DNA of 24,321 nucleotides from Chitinophagaceae bacterium UBA2793 (lineage in GTDB: Bacteria > Bacteroidota > Bacteroidia > Chitinophagales > Chitinophagaceae), in contig DEHT01000051.1 of assembly GCA_002352045.1 (NCBI GenBank), forward strand, positions 10,698-35,018, in the 5' to 3' direction. Shown here in pieces: positions 23,185 to 24,321 of this stretch (its first letter is position 1; each line of letters begins with the position of its first letter). A program made the translations under genes and the position numbers. The notes below the pieces were generated by a model. The model did no database searches. It was not told where the DNA came from and worked only from the letters and a program-made list of their open reading frames with translations.

Positions 23185-24012
23185 ATGAGTAAAATAACTA
23201 CCATACAGCTTTTTAAAAGCATCCATTCCCTTGTAGAGCAAAGCAGGCAGGGCTTGGCAACAGTTATTAATACTACTCTTTGCGAAACCAATTTTCATAT
23301 TGGAAGATTAATTATTGAATTTGAACAACAGGGAAGTTCCAGGGCAGGGTACGCAAAAGAAACCTTATTAAAACTTTCGCATAAATTATCGGGCAAATTG
23401 GGCTGGGGTTATTCTGTTGACAATTTAGAAAACATGCGCAATTTTTATCTTTCTTATAAAGATGATTATGCTAAGCACATTCAAAAAAATCAAAAATCCG
23501 AGACACTGTCTCGGAAATTGCATTTATCTCCTTTTGGGTTATCGTGGTCGCACTATATTTTTTTAATTAGCATTGAAAATATTAAAGAGCGAAAGTTTTA
23601 TGAAATTGAATCACTAAGCGAAAATTGGAGCCTTCGGGAATTGAAAAGGCAATATAACAGTGCTTTATTTGAAAGGCTTATACTCAGCAGGAACAAAGCA
23701 AAAGTGCGGGAGCTTAGTAAAATGGGCCATGTAATTAACCAACCTTCCGATGTTATTAAAGACCCATACGTATTGGAGTTTCTTAACCTAAAACATCAGG
23801 ATTTATACCAACCTCAAATGTATGTGAACTATTTTGATGAAGAAATAAAAGCAGTTGAAGAAAACAAAACCATTGGAATTATCCTTTGCAAAAACAAAAA
23901 AGAAAGCACCATAAAATACACTTTGGGCAAAGACAATAAGCAAATATTTGCCAGCAAATACAAAATGTATTTTCCCGAAAAACAAATTTTAAAATTAATA
24001 AATGCACAATAA
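23185..24012 (+). CDS. DUF1016/YhcG-family protein lacking its PDDEXK nuclease core
   Basis: This 275-residue protein has a DUF1016 N-terminal domain: FHIGRLIIEFEQQG, YAKETLLKLSHKLSGKLGWGYSVDNLENMRNFYL, SWSHYIFLI, REFYEIES-like RKFYEIESLSENWSLRELKRQYNS and KDPYVLEFLNL. In intact relatives (E. coli YhcG is about 375 residues) this is followed by some 80-90 residues carrying the PDDEXK core (ELERALI…FIDLLLFHRRLRCLVAIELK). Here LNLKH passes straight into QDLYQPQMYVNYFDEE and then TIGIILCKNKKESTIKYTL, the segments that come after the core. The frame is intact, so the gene looks like an in-frame internal deletion rather than a pseudogene full of stops. DNA cleavage should be lost; DNA or partner binding might remain. 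It is inserted between the two MetH genes, 15 nt and 31 nt from them, on the same strand. Confidence 0.88.
   Translation: MSKITTIQLFKSIHSLVEQSRQGLATVINTTLCETNFHIGRLIIEFEQQGSSRAGYAKETLLKLSHKLSGKLGWGYSVDNLENMRNFYLSYKDDYAKHIQKNQKSETLSRKLHLSPFGLSWSHYIFLISIENIKERKFYEIESLSENWSLRELKRQYNSALFERLILSRNKAKVRELSKMGHVINQPSDVIKDPYVLEFLNLKHQDLYQPQMYVNYFDEEIKAVEENKTIGIILCKNKKESTIKYTLGKDNKQIFASKYKMYFPEKQILKLINAQ
23497..23515. repeat. 19-bp perfect palindrome inside the DUF1016-type gene
   Basis: TCCGAGACACTGTCTCGGA has 9-bp arms around a single C, within the codons for KSETLSRKL. It is the longest perfect short-spaced palindrome noticed in the window. As RNA it would need a larger loop and form a shorter hairpin; as DNA it could be a dimeric binding site. 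Confidence 0.6.
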
Positions 24013-24043
24013 CAGGTATTATACCAGGCCTGTCTTTTAAACC

Positions 24044-24321
24044 ATGAGCAATACAAAAAATATTAAACCCTTTCTTCGCCTATCGGGCTTGGAGCCTTTG
24101 GTAGTAAGGCCCGAAACAAATTTTGTAAACGTAGGAGAAAGAACCAATGTAACCGGCAGCAAAAAATTTGCCCGCCTTGTACGGGAAGGCCATTACGAAG
24201 AAGCATTAAGCGTAGCACGCCAGCAGGTAGAAAATGGCGCACAGGTAATTGATGTAAATATGGATGATGCTTTGCTGGATGGCGTAAAAGCAATGACCAC
24301 TTTTTTAAACCTGCTACAGTC
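24044..24321 (+). CDS. metH: Methionine synthase, folate/cobalamin half (3' truncated by window)
   Basis: The ATG at 24044 opens a frame that runs off the right edge after 92 codons. The visible part, FLRLSGLEPLVVRPETNFVN then VGERTNVTGSKKFARLVREG and AQVIDVNMDDALLDGVKAMT, is the start of the pterin-binding (methyltetrahydrofolate) module of cobalamin-dependent MetH. The rest should carry the cap, cobalamin-binding and S-adenosylmethionine reactivation modules. Together with the gene at 22168 it forms a split methionine synthase that regenerates methionine and tetrahydrofolate. It starts 31 nt after the DUF1016-type gene. The short gap contains a weak inverted repeat (ACAGG…CCTGT followed by CTTTT, about 24012-24037) that could attenuate transcription. 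Confidence 0.95.
   Translation, partial: MSNTKNIKPFLRLSGLEPLVVRPETNFVNVGERTNVTGSKKFARLVREGHYEEALSVARQQVENGAQVIDVNMDDALLDGVKAMTTFLNLLQ

Overview
The window looks like chromosomal DNA from a Bacteroidota bacterium, most likely a Chitinophagaceae-type member. The evidence is AT-rich DNA, a type IX secretion (T9SS) C-terminal sorting domain, exported proteins starting NVGIG, a LytS/LytTR system with an extracellular propeller sensor, a methionine synthase split into two genes, and several gene starts preceded by the Bacteroidota -7 promoter element TAnnTTTG. No tRNA, rRNA, CRISPR array, transposase or phage structural gene was found. The left edge cuts a large secreted beta-helix protein and the right edge cuts the second methionine synthase gene.

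Layout. 1-3837 (+): 3' part of a giant T9SS-secreted protein made of a duplicated Ig-like plus beta-helix unit, followed by a strong terminator. 3838-4550: a region that would normally be called empty but holds two small minus-strand ORFs (52 and 43 codons, the latter with a plausible promoter and terminator) and the terminator of the next gene. 4551-5420 (-): OmpA-family lipoprotein. 5572-6816 (+): lipoprotein with an SH3-like domain. 6813-10568 (-): 1251-residue SNF2 helicase with two SWIM zinc motifs. 10817-12103 (+): acetyl-CoA hydrolase/CoA-transferase family enzyme. 12201-12299 (+): a 32-residue single-membrane-span peptide with its own promoter, Shine-Dalgarno-like sequence and terminator. 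12361-13710 (-): short DUF2339 polytopic membrane protein. 13778-14602 (+): membrane-anchored MtfA-like (M90) metallopeptidase. 14569-18440 (-): LytTR response regulator and its propeller/Y_Y_Y histidine kinase, overlapping by ATGA. 18569-20084 (+): YqcC-like protein and an NVGIG-type exported protein, followed by a decayed coding remnant. 20338-21087 (-): exported carboxypeptidase-regulatory-like protein. 21280-21903 (+): recR. 21916-24321 (+): a methionine synthase transcription unit.

The methionine synthase unit is the most interesting part. A near-consensus promoter is followed by a leader of about 215 nt with at least three good helices that I cannot assign to a known riboswitch. Then come the homocysteine-methyltransferase half of MetH, an inserted DUF1016/YhcG-family gene whose PDDEXK nuclease core appears to have been deleted in frame, and the start of the folate/cobalamin half of MetH. 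The small-protein transcription units at about 4.0-4.4 kb and 12.2 kb are the other candidates for undescribed biology.

All protein identities rest on motifs read by eye, and all promoters, terminators and RNA helices on manual inspection. No database search or folding was run.
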